64,000 bases of DNA from a virus, in IMG/VR virus record IMGVR_UViG_3300042539_000280, positions 100,393 to 164,392 of that record; one strand, 5' to 3'. This document shows positions 1 through 7,642 of the stretch, one piece after another. Numbering within the stretch: position 1 is the first letter of the stretch; the number at the start of each line of letters is the position of its first letter. A program made the position numbers and the translations under genes. The notes below the pieces were generated by a model. The model did not search any database. It saw nothing but the letters and a program-made list of their open reading frames with translations, and had not been told where the DNA came from.

Positions 1-101
1 AAATGTGGATTATTCTTCTCGTATTCATCACGTTCTGCAATGGTCATGGTATTGGTGTGTTCTTCACCTGTCTCTTTATTCATCCATGTATAATTAGGCA
101 T
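1..101 (-). CDS. FmdB-like small protein, N-terminal part only
   Basis: The reading frame starts with ATG at 101 and runs off the left edge of the window. The visible 33 residues begin MPNYTWMNKETGEEHTNTM and closely resemble the start of the next gene upstream (MPTYSFRDKQTGETFDVFM). Both fit the short FmdB-like family common in T4-like phages. The start codon overlaps the stop codon of that gene (TAATG), so the two are translationally coupled tandem paralogs. Function unknown. Confidence 0.6.
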   Translation of the reverse strand, partial: MPNYTWMNKETGEEHTNTMTIAERDEYEKNNPH

Positions 102-295
102 TATGCATTATCCTTTGGGTCATATGCTTTGTTATTCTTGATCCCACCATTCATATTAGCACCTAGAAAATGTGGTGCTGATAGTAGTTTCTCAAGTTCT
201 GGATGATTCTCTAAAAATTCATCCAGTTCGGAGATGGACATGAATACATCGAATGTCTCTCCGGTTTGTTTATCACGAAACGAATATGTTGGCAT
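101..295 (-). CDS. FmdB-like small protein
   Basis: This 64-residue protein opens with a PTYSFRDKQTGETFDVFMS stretch and an ELDEFLENHPEL helix, the pattern of FmdB-like proteins found in T4-like marine phages. The zinc-binding cysteines of bacterial FmdB are absent. It sits just downstream of a 2OG oxygenase gene and overlaps its own paralog to the left. Role unknown; assignment is by sequence pattern only. Confidence 0.6.
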   Translation of the reverse strand: MPTYSFRDKQTGETFDVFMSISELDEFLENHPELEKLLSAPHFLGANMNGGIKNNKAYDPKDNA

Positions 296-307
296 TATAA
301 ATCCTAT

Positions 308-859
308 TTAGTTGAATTGTGCTACAAAACAATATCTATATGGATAAGATGATAAAGAAATTGGTGCTGGCTTATGCATTAGACTATTATCAAATACCAC
401 TATTCGATTAGGTCTAAACTCTACGGCCATTTCGACTTCACCTTTAGAATTACAGAATAATGTTTCTCCGCCCCAATCTTTATCCCATTTATTGTTCACA
501 TAATATAATAGGGTCTTTCTACTCTTACCATCATACTTCATATCATCAGAATGAAAATGATATTGCGACATATGAGTTGATAGAACAACCCATGAGTTTT
601 TCAATGTGGTGAAATGTTTTTGGAGAGGTAAGATATTGGTGCTATTGAATAGGCCAAAGTTATCCAAATCTTCATTTGAGAATTGACACCTTAGAAAACT
701 GTCTCTTTCCATCTGCAAGACGGTGAAAGAGACTGACCCTACTTTATAGTATGAGGTTTCTACGAAACTCTGGAATTTGAAAATCTCATAATCTTCAAAA
801 ACGTTATCATAGATGAATATATTTTCACCCGTTGATAACGTTCTTATTGTTTCTATCAT
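308..859 (-). CDS. 2OG-Fe(II) oxygenase-like protein
   Basis: The 183-residue product has the double-stranded beta-helix signature of prolyl 4-hydroxylase-like oxygenases: YHFHSDD for the HxD pair of the iron site, a distal histidine in SLMHKPAP, and an arginine near the C-terminus (YPYRYCF) that would hold 2-oxoglutarate. WGGETLF matches the usual GGxTxF strand. The ATG at 859 is chosen because it overlaps the stop of the upstream gene (ATGA); a GTG twelve bases earlier is the alternative. Substrate unknown. One of eight such genes in the window. Confidence 0.8.
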   Translation of the reverse strand: MIETIRTLSTGENIFIYDNVFEDYEIFKFQSFVETSYYKVGSVSFTVLQMERDSFLRCQFSNEDLDNFGLFNSTNILPLQKHFTTLKNSWVVLSTHMSQYHFHSDDMKYDGKSRKTLLYYVNNKWDKDWGGETLFCNSKGEVEMAVEFRPNRIVVFDNSLMHKPAPISLSSYPYRYCFVAQFN

Positions 860-1422
860 CCTGTAATCCACTCAGGAGGCTTACGGTTCTTCCACTTGTG
901 AAGATGTGCCTTGCCATACTTATAATAGTTTCGATAGTTCTCCATCGGAAACTGTGATATGATATATTTAGGATCCATGGCACTTGGAGGTGGAGTCATA
1001 TAGTCAGTATGTATAATTTTTCCTGGAAGAACCTCTAGCATATCAAGCAGGCCAGATGACTCAACTTTATGGATTTTACCATAGCGGTGGGTATATTCGT
1101 CACAATGTTCTTTGAGATACTGCCAGGTCCAGGCATAGTTATGACTATTATCACGGCACCAGATAGCACAAGGATGATTGATATGTGTAGCCTTATACAG
1201 CATAGTGTTACGCATATCATTCACAGATGGAAATTCATATCTGGTATGGTTACGCACCTTACCAGACGCAAGAGTCCGCTCCTCGATGATTGGTGTACCA
1301 TCGAGGATACGGTGTGCGGTAGATAGCAACTGCGCCGCTTCGAGGATCATCTTGACACAATGCGAGTCAACGGACCACTCGGCACACTTTTGAGGATCAG
1401 GGTCAATATAAAACAGGTTCAT
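856..1422 (-). CDS. Conserved phage protein of unknown function
   Basis: The 188-residue protein starts MNLFYIDPDPQKCAEWSVDSH and contains HCVKMILEAAQLLSTAHR and HPCAIWCRD, a pattern I recognise as a recurring phage family whose function is not established. There is no signal peptide or membrane segment. It overlaps the ligase stop upstream and the 2OG oxygenase start downstream by ATGA junctions, so it belongs to the ligase operon. Confidence 0.7.
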   Translation of the reverse strand: MNLFYIDPDPQKCAEWSVDSHCVKMILEAAQLLSTAHRILDGTPIIEERTLASGKVRNHTRYEFPSVNDMRNTMLYKATHINHPCAIWCRDNSHNYAWTWQYLKEHCDEYTHRYGKIHKVESSGLLDMLEVLPGKIIHTDYMTPPPSAMDPKYIISQFPMENYRNYYKYGKAHLHKWKNRKPPEWITG

Positions 1423-2543
1423 AGGTCTCTATCACCTTTCCAAAATGCCACGACAACAGGGAAACGGAGTTTACCGTCATCAGTCTTATTCTGATACCGT
1501 ATCGTTACGCTTGTATATCCATAATCATTATACAACAGGTCATGCAACGTGTCAAACGAGCCTCGCACTCCCGCAAACTGTGTGGTTCCGTCTTTCAAAC
1601 GGATTTCAATCCGCTTTACAGCATCGGCCCAGTTACCTTTACCTTCTTCCATAGAGACGATTTCAAATTCATCGTCCTCAAATTCCTTATGCTTGATAAG
1701 GTTCTTAGAACGCTTACCTTCATAAGATGAGTCGATAACACGAAGCATTTGACCTTCATATCCACTTTCAAGATATTCGCCGAGCATCATTTCAATGTCA
1801 TGTTCATCCTGAATATTGGAGGTCTTTACAGCCTGAACAATCGGATAATAACGATTACCAAAAGAGTTGCCTCGGCTAATATGACTATTGATAAAGGAAA
1901 GCCGATCAATGAACGGACCATCCATAATCACATCATACACATGATACTGAACCAACTTTGAGGCTTCGATATAGTCTTTTGTTTCAGGCTTAGTCTTACG
2001 AACAAGCGAGATAATCTTTTCGAAGTTGTCTCTTAGTTCATGGTTATACAGTTCACCATCTAACACGGCATCAGGAAATGCCTGAAAGAGCGGATCAAGT
2101 GCCTCAAGAATATGAGGACAAGAAACAATCGGCTTGCCATTGCGTGACTGCATACCATCTTTAGAGATAAGGCAGCGAACACCATCAAGTTTCGGCTGTG
2201 AGAAATACGGGAACTTGTTATGCTTCTTCGGATCATACTTGTCGGCCAACATGCACTCAAAGAATTTAGCACCAAAGTAAATAGACTCACCAACAGAGGT
2301 GTGATATTTACCCTGGTTCTGTTTCTTTGTATATTCAGCATCAACCTCGGCCTTCACCTGCTCGGCAACAGTCGTCGCATTAGAACGACCAACGTTCTTG
2401 GCCTCAGGATACTGCCAACCAGAAACTACAATCTTGCCACCTTCGATGCCAGAATGTGTGCGATACTTTTCGTTATCGTATTCCATCCACCAGACACGAG
2501 TTTTGCCCGTGGTGTCGATCTTGTAGAGTTTGTCGGCGTTCAT
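1419..2543 (-). CDS. ATP-dependent DNA ligase
   Basis: The 374-residue protein joins nicked DNA during replication or repair using ATP. Motif I is KLDGVR at 118-123 (K118 would carry AMP), motif III LDGEL at 161-165, motif IV EGQMLR at 263-268 and motif V KHKEF at 284-288; an OB-like domain follows. Residues 1-75 (VWWMEYDNEKYRTHSGIEGGK) look like a WGR-type N-terminal domain rather than the T4 gp30 N-terminus. Downstream genes overlap by ATGA. Replication role is inferred from family and context. Confidence 0.93.
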   Translation of the reverse strand: MNADKLYKIDTTGKTRVWWMEYDNEKYRTHSGIEGGKIVVSGWQYPEAKNVGRSNATTVAEQVKAEVDAEYTKKQNQGKYHTSVGESIYFGAKFFECMLADKYDPKKHNKFPYFSQPKLDGVRCLISKDGMQSRNGKPIVSCPHILEALDPLFQAFPDAVLDGELYNHELRDNFEKIISLVRKTKPETKDYIEASKLVQYHVYDVIMDGPFIDRLSFINSHISRGNSFGNRYYPIVQAVKTSNIQDEHDIEMMLGEYLESGYEGQMLRVIDSSYEGKRSKNLIKHKEFEDDEFEIVSMEEGKGNWADAVKRIEIRLKDGTTQFAGVRGSFDTLHDLLYNDYGYTSVTIRYQNKTDDGKLRFPVVVAFWKGDRDL

Positions 2544-2546
2544 TGC

Positions 2547-2921
2547 TTAACATCCTTCGTCGGATATGATTTCTAAACCAACATCGGGACCGAAGTTGAT
2601 TTCTCTGCTAATTTGTTCTTCCCGATGTTTAACACTATCGAAGATAAAACGCAACTTGTTTTCTGTTGGCCAGAAACTTAGATAAGCGTTTTCACGATCA
2701 AATAGTTCCAGATATTCTTTCTCCGTGATAACACGATGGGAAAAGATATCTTCCGCAATATGATTCTGTGATACTTCTTCTAGTTTGTCTTGATAAGTTC
2801 CGGCTGTAATAGCGTCGGTCACATCATCAAGAGCATAATCATTTGGCTCACTATCAGGTAGTCGCACAACATATGTGTGGCGGAATGTGGAAACAGTTTC
2901 GACTAGGACAAGTTTGGACAT
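2547..2921 (-). CDS. Conserved phage hypothetical protein
   Basis: The 124-residue protein begins LVLVETVSTFRHTYVVRLPD and continues with an acidic helical part (EVSQNHIAEDIFSHRVITEKEYLELFDREN). Similar short proteins occur in T4-like phages, but I know no function. No signal peptide or catalytic motif is visible. It lies three bases upstream of the ligase gene in the same operon. Confidence 0.6.
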   Translation of the reverse strand: MSKLVLVETVSTFRHTYVVRLPDSEPNDYALDDVTDAITAGTYQDKLEEVSQNHIAEDIFSHRVITEKEYLELFDRENAYLSFWPTENKLRFIFDSVKHREEQISREINFGPDVGLEIISDEGC

Positions 2922-2925
2922 TATA

Positions 2926-3132
2926 TCAACTCCGTTCGATTAAGTCAAGTAGATTAGATAGGAAGCGTTCCTCAGAACCACATTGGCCTACGATACCTTC
3001 CCAAATTGGATCAATGCGAGACCGTGCCGCAAAGTCATGTTTGATACGGCGAATTTCAGCCAGTCGTTCATATAGTTTTTCTTTGATTTCGATTAGTGCC
3101 ACATCGGCGCTTTTAGTTAGAAACTCTGTCAT
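2926..3132 (-). CDS. Small hypothetical protein
   Basis: This 68-residue, mostly helical, charged protein (EIKEKLYERLAEIRRIKHDFAARSRID) is not recognised. Its start overlaps the stop of the upstream gene (ATGA), which supports it being real. No membrane segment or metal-binding motif is seen. Confidence 0.55.
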   Translation of the reverse strand: MTEFLTKSADVALIEIKEKLYERLAEIRRIKHDFAARSRIDPIWEGIVGQCGSEERFLSNLLDLIERS

Positions 3133-3545
3133 TCTGCCACCTCTAGTTTATCTTTATTGACTTTCAATGTTACTTTCTTAGCAGCATTGATATCACCAAC
3201 CAGTTTGGTATAGTCACGACCACCATCAATAGCAACTGGGCCGCACTCCCGATAATGATGACGATAATGAGAATAATACACATTATCACCAATCTGAATA
3301 CCCTCGAAAGGTTCAGTAGCGGTGATGCCATTCGTTATCATAAACTGTTCGCCATTGTGATACAAGGCGAAGTAATTAGAACCCTGCGGGTGTGCTTCTT
3401 CTGTATAAAAGATAGCGGCAGGAAAGTTGGCCCAACCGTGCTTGCCTTTGATACAAGACTCCATAACGAATGTAGCCTTATACATATTCTCCATCTTAGC
3501 GATGCCATCGGGTTTCAGGAAGGTACATTCATTATGGATTTTCAT
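3129..3545 (-). CDS. Hypothetical protein
   Basis: The start at 3545 (MKIHNECTF) is preceded by a GGAGA ribosome-binding site, so the 138-residue form is preferred to a longer reading frame that would run through the neighbour. The sequence has a two-part beta-rich look (FALYHNGEQFMITNGITATEPFEG) and a lysine-rich C-terminus. No family recognised. Confidence 0.6.
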   Translation of the reverse strand: MKIHNECTFLKPDGIAKMENMYKATFVMESCIKGKHGWANFPAAIFYTEEAHPQGSNYFALYHNGEQFMITNGITATEPFEGIQIGDNVYYSHYRHHYRECGPVAIDGGRDYTKLVGDINAAKKVTLKVNKDKLEVAE

Positions 3546-3555
3546 ATCTATCTCC

Positions 3556-4020
3556 TTACCACGATGCACGATAATAGACGGAGCGATTTTCGGCCCACTT
3601 AAAGTCCGGGTCACCCCACTTACCAACAGCAGGTGCCGCATTGCGGACCCATTCAAGTGCCTTAGTAAAGATGGAGATATCCTGGGCCTTCTGTTTCTCA
3701 TAAGAGAAATATTCATCACTCTCGCCAGGAAAGTAAGAGCGACCAAAGAAGAAACCTTCAACACGTTCCTCGAACATGCCATCGGCTTCTAGTGTATCGA
3801 TAATCTTTTGTAGGTTTTCCTGAGTAAGCCAGATACTCTGGCAATTATCTTCACCATCTGCAAATTCATTTACAATGAACCCATGCAGATTGGCATGTTT
3901 ACGCCAATAGCCAATATCAAGAGTTTTATTGGTTACGATAAAGCCATCTTCCATGACCGGGTTGGCATCGGTCTCCGAAGAAACGGTCTTTTCGCCATAG
4001 AGATACATATCAAGACCCAT
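3556..4020 (-). CDS. MGLDMYL-type conserved phage protein
   Basis: The 154-residue protein starts MGLDMYLYGEK and has DIGYWRKHANLHGFIV, a pattern shared by many phage and bacterial proteins of unknown function. It is cytoplasmic by appearance and overlaps the SWIM-type gene upstream by 11 bases. Confidence 0.65.
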   Translation of the reverse strand: MGLDMYLYGEKTVSSETDANPVMEDGFIVTNKTLDIGYWRKHANLHGFIVNEFADGEDNCQSIWLTQENLQKIIDTLEADGMFEERVEGFFFGRSYFPGESDEYFSYEKQKAQDISIFTKALEWVRNAAPAVGKWGDPDFKWAENRSVYYRASW

Positions 4021-4360
4021 GTTTCACTCCATCTATATGAGAACAACGATTGCGCCATTTGTAGGCGGTGCAGGTACACGAATAACGTTTAAACGGACCT
4101 TTTGTCACGACATACTTATCATCAACCACTCTAACATTGTCAGGTAGGCCCGAACGGTCGACCCAGGCCGCCACGATATCACGTTTATCAAGTATGCGAA
4201 CCGGTGCGTCATATTCACCTGTAGTTAGAGCAAATTCATTTTCGGACAGCCATGAAAAGTGTAAGACATGGCCAATGTAAGTATGTTCTTTAGGTTCATA
4301 CTTAGCATGAAAACCCGGCCGATAGGCCGAGTTTTTATATTTGAGTTTTAAGAGGGCCAT
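4010..4360 (-). CDS. SWIM zinc-finger-like protein
   Basis: The C-terminus holds CTCTAYKWRNRCSH, matching the CxCx(n)CxH spacing of SWIM zinc fingers, which bind DNA or protein partners. The N-terminal 80 residues are not recognised. The ATG at 4360 with AGGAG upstream is preferred over a GTG six bases earlier. 116 residues. Role in the phage unknown. Confidence 0.6.
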   Translation of the reverse strand: MALLKLKYKNSAYRPGFHAKYEPKEHTYIGHVLHFSWLSENEFALTTGEYDAPVRILDKRDIVAAWVDRSGLPDNVRVVDDKYVVTKGPFKRYSCTCTAYKWRNRCSHIDGVKHGS

Positions 4361-4374
4361 AAGCACTCCTGAAA

Positions 4375-4917
4375 TTAGAGCAATTTCGAAAGGTCGAGAC
4401 CGTCAATGGAGTCCCAGTCACGGTCAACGTTGAAGGACGTGCCGACTTCGCCGGAAGTACCGAACGTTTCCGTCACATCATCAAACTCCCGAACCTTCTT
4501 CTTCGGTGCAGCCTTACGCTTTGCAGCAACGGCCTTTAGCGTCTCAAGGTTCTTTGCCTTGATTGCTGCCTTATCGACAACCTTAGCAGGCGCCTTGACC
4601 TTAGCAACTGCCTTCGGTGCAGCAATTTTAGCCTTAGCAGCAGGCTTAGCAATCTTGCTTTTCGGCGTAGCACCACGAAGATCAGCAGCATTTGCCGGCT
4701 CGGCGATCATTGTATAAGAAACGACCTTGCGGCCATCTTTGTTAGCCTGAATAGTAAAACCATAACGGGTATTCAGGAACGAAACATACTTAGCCGCATA
4801 ATCACCAGTGCCGACATGGGCATTGATAACGTCGGGCGTTACAGTAGCGCCGAGCGGGAACACGGCAAGGGCACGGATTTCAGGACGGACACCATTAGAA
4901 GCAGCAACACGGGGCAT
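4375..4917 (-). CDS. Histone H1-like Ala/Lys-rich protein
   Basis: The 180-residue protein has a compact N-terminal part (1-75), then an Ala/Lys/Pro-rich tail at about 84-143 (runs such as AKPAAKAKIAAPKAVAKVKA) like histone H1 and bacterial H1-like proteins, then an acidic end (DRDWDSIDGLDLSKLL). It probably binds nucleic acid. It is the first gene behind a near-consensus promoter with the palindromic upstream element, so it is likely expressed early and strongly. A host nucleoid or transcription role is inference. Confidence 0.6.
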   Translation of the reverse strand: MPRVAASNGVRPEIRALAVFPLGATVTPDVINAHVGTGDYAAKYVSFLNTRYGFTIQANKDGRKVVSYTMIAEPANAADLRGATPKSKIAKPAAKAKIAAPKAVAKVKAPAKVVDKAAIKAKNLETLKAVAAKRKAAPKKKVREFDDVTETFGTSGEVGTSFNVDRDWDSIDGLDLSKLL

Positions 4918-4948
4918 ATTTAACTCCTTTTCTCATTTCAATACGGAT

Positions 4949-4976
4949 ATTATAGCACATAGGACGGATTAGTCAA
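4949..4976 (-). promoter_or_regulatory. Sigma70-like promoter with upstream element (copy A)
   Basis: On the minus strand TTGACT (4976-4971) and TATAAT (4954-4949) are separated by 16 bases. It fires toward the H1-like gene, whose ATG lies 32 bases after the -10 behind AAAGGAG. A palindrome lies 21 bases upstream of the -35. Confidence 0.88.
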
Positions 4977-4983
4977 GCGAAAA

Positions 4984-5040
4984 GGTATGTCAACGCCTGC
5001 GACATATTGTCGCACCCTGAATGTAGACGGTTGACATACC
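4984..5040. promoter_or_regulatory. Nested palindromic element (copy A)
   Basis: Inner perfect repeat TGCGACA-TAT-TGTCGCA at 4998-5014, enclosed by a perfect 11-base outer inverted repeat GGTATGTCAAC (4984-4994) and GTTGACATACC (5030-5040). It sits directly upstream of promoter copy A. A regulator-binding site is the likely role. Confidence 0.75.
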
Positions 5041-5046
5041 CTGTTG

Positions 5047-5271
5047 TCATTCACCACCCTCTAGTCTGTTTACATACATCATACGGGACGCACCGCCCGC
5101 ATAATCAAAATCCAAGGACTCGATTATGCCGTTGACCATGTCACGGTCAACCTTGAGACGGGAACGCTCATTAACATATTCTACCACATCGCCAACATAG
5201 TAGGCACCTGCCTCTATAGCATCACCTACCAATTCAACAATATCGGTATAGGCATCAGACATACGGGACAT
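5047..5271 (-). CDS. Small hypothetical protein
   Basis: The 74-residue protein (MSRMSDAYTDIVELVGDAIEAG) is helical and acidic, with no recognised motif. GGAGG lies just upstream of ATG 5271. It is the last gene of the transcript from promoter copy B, before the palindromic element of copy A. Confidence 0.6.
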   Translation of the reverse strand: MSRMSDAYTDIVELVGDAIEAGAYYVGDVVEYVNERSRLKVDRDMVNGIIESLDFDYAGGASRMMYVNRLEGGE

Positions 5272-5272
5272 A

Positions 5273-5989
5273 TTAGAACCTCCAGAAAGAGTTGATCATA
5301 TTGGTAACATAAACGTCGAGAATTTCCCAAACGTTTTTATTCGACTCAAGGTCCTCTTTCATCTTGCGAACCTTGGCCATCATGCTCATACCATGGGCAG
5401 GATAAGCAACGACCTTGACAGTCTTATCCCAGCAGGCACGGCAGTCGCCGCATTTACCATCACGCTCATATGCACCACACATAAACGCATCCGTCGGTTC
5501 ATCGGCAAACGAAACAACGGTCGAACCATGTTCCTCTGTAAATTCACCGACAATAGACGGAGACGAATAACGCACCGCAGCATTGGGCAGAGTTTTCATA
5601 CGGTCAAGAACCGCACGGATCTTCGGGATAGTATAAGACTTGGTCGGCAGCCAATGCTGCACATGCGGAGTCTTTTGCATCACCAGAAAGATTTTAAAAG
5701 CAAGAGCGGGATGATAAACGTCTCCCGAGTCGAACCAACGGAAAAACTTTTGCTTTGCAAGAGCCAGCACCATATCATCGACCCATTCGGCACGTTTCCA
5801 ATCTTCACGATTTTCTTCACGGACACGTTTTGAGTTTTTGAAACTGTAAGTGCCACCTTTAGCATAGCATCCGGCACAAACGGGCAACGGCTGCTTAGTA
5901 AACGGGTCAATCGATCCAGGGCAGGTCGAACCGGCCTGGAGAGACCACGATTTAGCGGGCATTTTCGACGCCTTGGAGAGATTAATCAT
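5273..5989 (-). CDS. GP88-family phage protein
   Basis: The start MINLSKASK at 5989 follows AAAGGAAC; longer frames would begin inside the promoter. The 238-residue product has WSLQAGSTCPGS, PVCAGCYAKGG and a later CGDCRACWD, the cysteine pattern of the phage family named after mycobacteriophage gp88. The cysteines suggest a metal or iron-sulfur site. Biochemical function is not established. Confidence 0.7.
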   Translation of the reverse strand: MINLSKASKMPAKSWSLQAGSTCPGSIDPFTKQPLPVCAGCYAKGGTYSFKNSKRVREENREDWKRAEWVDDMVLALAKQKFFRWFDSGDVYHPALAFKIFLVMQKTPHVQHWLPTKSYTIPKIRAVLDRMKTLPNAAVRYSSPSIVGEFTEEHGSTVVSFADEPTDAFMCGAYERDGKCGDCRACWDKTVKVVAYPAHGMSMMAKVRKMKEDLESNKNVWEILDVYVTNMINSFWRF

Positions 5990-6022
5990 TTTTGTTCCTT
6001 TTTCAATTTTCATCATACGGTA

Positions 6023-6051
6023 ATAATAGCACAAAGGAACGGTAAAGGCAA
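6023..6051 (-). promoter_or_regulatory. Sigma70-like promoter with upstream element (copy B)
   Basis: Minus-strand TTGCCT (6051-6046), 17-base spacer, TATTAT (6028-6023). The spacer contains ccgttcc and ends in tgtgc, as in copies C and D. It drives the GP88-like gene. Confidence 0.82.
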
Positions 6052-6072
6052 CAGAAAAGGTATGTAAACAGG

Positions 6073-6089
6073 TGCGACATGATGACGCA
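6073..6089. promoter_or_regulatory. Palindromic element (copy B)
   Basis: TGCGACA-TGA-TGACGCA, an imperfect version of the palindrome, 21 bases upstream of the -35 and followed on the plus strand by CCCTTAGTCTAT, as in copies C and E. The region up to 6180 also has GTCTACATAC twice and no convincing gene. Confidence 0.72.
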
Positions 6090-6210
6090 CCCTTAGTCTA
6101 TAGTTTTGGTAGTCTTTTGCGATTGTAGACAGATTTCTTGTCTACATACACCTTCGGTCTACATACAGGAGTCCGGAGTGCCTTGGCCACCGGATTTATG
6201 GTTTTGCGTT

Positions 6211-6375
6211 TCAATTTAGATAAACCTCCTCTATTTCAAAGTCATCAGAAGAAATTCCTTCATCGATTTCAAATTCTTCTAACATCATATCAATACAGGC
6301 CTGTGCCTGTTCTATTGTCTTAAAGACTCCACACATATCTGGTTCGAGAGAAAAATAAAGATTATAAACTTTCAT
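6211..6375 (-). CDS. Tiny early-region protein
   Basis: 54 residues (MKVYNLYFSLEPDMCGVFKTIEQAQACI), with GGAGG ten bases upstream and an AATGA overlap with the preceding gene. It resembles its neighbours in layout: an N-terminal strand, then F/Y-x-x-x-x-x-A and an acidic helix, suggesting a paralogous micro-protein family. Unknown function; possibly a host-takeover factor by position. Confidence 0.6.
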   Translation of the reverse strand: MKVYNLYFSLEPDMCGVFKTIEQAQACIDMMLEEFEIDEGISSDDFEIEEVYLN

Positions 6376-6551
6376 TCTACATAATCCTCCACAATACTAA
6401 AGTCCTCAGGTGAATACATTGCTTCACCTTCAAATTCTTCGGCCAGCATTTCATTGAGATATGCTTCTGCCTTTTCATAGTTTGAATAGATGCCACGAAT
6501 AACTTTACCATCAATCAGGTCATCATACCAAAGAATAAAGATGTTATTCAT
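6372..6551 (-). CDS. Tiny early-region protein
   Basis: 59 residues (MNNIFILWYDDLIDGKVIRG), then YSNYEKAEAYLNEMLAEEFEG and an acidic end. It shares the pattern IYSNYEKAEAYL with IFSSYVKARDYV in the product at 8106-8285. Stop and start codons overlap both neighbours. Confidence 0.6.
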   Translation of the reverse strand: MNNIFILWYDDLIDGKVIRGIYSNYEKAEAYLNEMLAEEFEGEAMYSPEDFSIVEDYVE

Positions 6552-6703
6552 TATCTTGCCTCCACAGTATTACCTTGATAAAAGGCATCATTCTTATAGT
6601 GTTCGATATAACGTTTTACTGCTACACGAGAGATACCACGAAAGGTAAGAAAGGTGCCCGCACTAAAGTAAACGGTCAGATTGAACGTATTAACATTAGC
6701 CAT
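6551..6703 (-). CDS. Tiny early-region protein
   Basis: 50 residues (MANVNTFNLTVYFSAGTFLT), then FRGISRVAVKRYIEHYKNDA. GGAG lies upstream of ATG 6703, and the stop overlaps the next start (TAATG). Net basic and beta-strand-like at the front. Not recognised. Confidence 0.55.
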   Translation of the reverse strand: MANVNTFNLTVYFSAGTFLTFRGISRVAVKRYIEHYKNDAFYQGNTVEAR

Positions 6704-6821
6704 TATATTTACTCCTTAGAGAAAGGTAAACACCAAGAACGCCGATTGTATATACGATAACCATCCACTCCGGCACGAAAGCATAAAGCGGATAGCCGTC
6801 AAAGCGGATGGATATTGTCAT
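6696..6821 (-). CDS. Tiny membrane protein
   Basis: 41 residues with one hydrophobic segment (WMVIVYTIGVLGVYL at about 19-33), so a likely single-pass inner-membrane protein. It overlaps the start of the next gene by eight bases. Unknown function. Confidence 0.5.
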   Translation of the reverse strand: MTISIRFDGYPLYAFVPEWMVIVYTIGVLGVYLSLRSKYNG

Positions 6822-6823
6822 TA

Positions 6824-7006
6824 TTACGGTCCTTGCCATTCAGCGGCCGGAGCATCTAACTCACGAGCCTCGATACGATAAAACGGTACATCAACAGAAC
6901 GATCCCAGTCCTCAAATGCAGCACGAGCCGCATCCTCAGAACCATACACACCAATCAACCAGTCAGAGTCCGAGAACGGCTCGGCTACCAAAGCATATAC
7001 TCGCAT
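6824..7006 (-). CDS. Tiny early-region protein
   Basis: 60 residues (MRVYALVAEPFSDSDWLIGV), then YGSEDAARAAFEDWDRS. The YxSxxxAxxAF part matches the pattern of the other small proteins here. Spacing to neighbours is two bases or less. Unknown function. Confidence 0.6.
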   Translation of the reverse strand: MRVYALVAEPFSDSDWLIGVYGSEDAARAAFEDWDRSVDVPFYRIEARELDAPAAEWQGP

Positions 7007-7108
7007 TTAGTTCGTCCTATCAATAACAATCCACAGCAAAGTGCCGATAAAGGAAAACGTAGCAACCATACCGAGTGCCACATATTGCATGATTTTATTT
7101 TCGTCCAT
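7007..7108 (-). CDS. Tiny membrane protein
   Basis: 33 residues with one transmembrane segment (YVALGMVATFSFIGTLLWIVI). The start overlaps the upstream stop (ATGA). Real by context, function unknown. Confidence 0.5.
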   Translation of the reverse strand: MDENKIMQYVALGMVATFSFIGTLLWIVIDRTN

Positions 7109-7260
7109 CATCTAACAATCTCCTTCTCCATAATGTATAACCAGTTACCATCATCGGTTTGTTTACCAAACCGCATGATTGAATATCCGATATTAGATAA
7201 TTCGACCAGTCGTTTGGCGACGAAACGAAAAGAACCAGACAGGATTATTTGGTGTGTCAT
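7108..7260 (-). CDS. Tiny early-region protein
   Basis: 50 residues (MTHQIILSGSFRFVAKRLVE). The start at 7260 is chosen for its GGAGG at the right distance; a longer frame lacks a site. Basic N-terminal half. Not recognised. Confidence 0.55.
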   Translation of the reverse strand: MTHQIILSGSFRFVAKRLVELSNIGYSIMRFGKQTDDGNWLYIMEKEIVR

Positions 7261-7412
7261 ATGAAAATATCCTCCAATTCGTCCATGTCGTTTATAGTAC
7301 CAGGAACAATCCAATATGAGATATCAGCATCAAGTAACAGATTGCCAAGGTACTGTGTGAAACAATACTCACGAGTGCCACGTTCATCGTAGATAGAATA
7401 AAACACCGTCAT
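7257..7412 (-). CDS. Tiny early-region protein with YWIVPGT motif
   Basis: 51 residues (MTVFYSIYDERGTREYCFTQ). The stretch SYWIVPGTINDMDELED is almost repeated in the product of 7948-8106 (SYWIVPGTLNLED), so the two are paralogs. Unknown function. Confidence 0.6.
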   Translation of the reverse strand: MTVFYSIYDERGTREYCFTQYLGNLLLDADISYWIVPGTINDMDELEDIFI

Positions 7413-7422
7413 ATTAGTTCTC

Positions 7423-7641
7423 CTATTCAGCCATCACGGCCTTGAGCAAATCTTCATTCATAACAGTAGCAGCAATAAGGCGCAAGGTCTTTAACTTGCG
7501 GGTTGCTATTGTTACAAGTTCGGGATCACTCAGGCAATCCCGCTTCATTCCCATTTCAGATAATGTGACGGCGAGTTCTTCCATGGGCAATTCCATGTTC
7601 TCACGATATTCTTGAGTATCAAGATTGACAATCGTAGTCAT
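7423..7641 (-). CDS. Small hypothetical protein
   Basis: 72 residues from the ATG at 7641, preceded by GGAG. Helical, with LPMEELAVTLSEMGMKRDCLSDPELVTIATRKLKTLRLI. Not recognised. Confidence 0.55.
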   Translation of the reverse strand: MTTIVNLDTQEYRENMELPMEELAVTLSEMGMKRDCLSDPELVTIATRKLKTLRLIAATVMNEDLLKAVMAE

Positions 7642-7642
7642 A

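Noticed and set aside
856-1422. Pyrimidine dimer DNA glycosylase (DenV)
   Set aside because: The DenV N-terminal threonine motif is absent; the protein only shares size.
3546-3782. N-terminal extension of the protein at 3129-3545
   Set aside because: It overlaps the MGLDMYL gene in another frame, and a good GGAGA site precedes the internal ATG.
4400-4720. Plus-strand frame with hydrophobic Ala/Leu runs
   Set aside because: It is the mirror of the Lys/Ala-rich tail of the H1-like gene and has no start signal.
6100-6323. Plus-strand frame of about 60 residues after promoter copy B
   Set aside because: It overlaps the copy B upstream region and a minus-strand micro-gene and lacks a ribosome-binding site.
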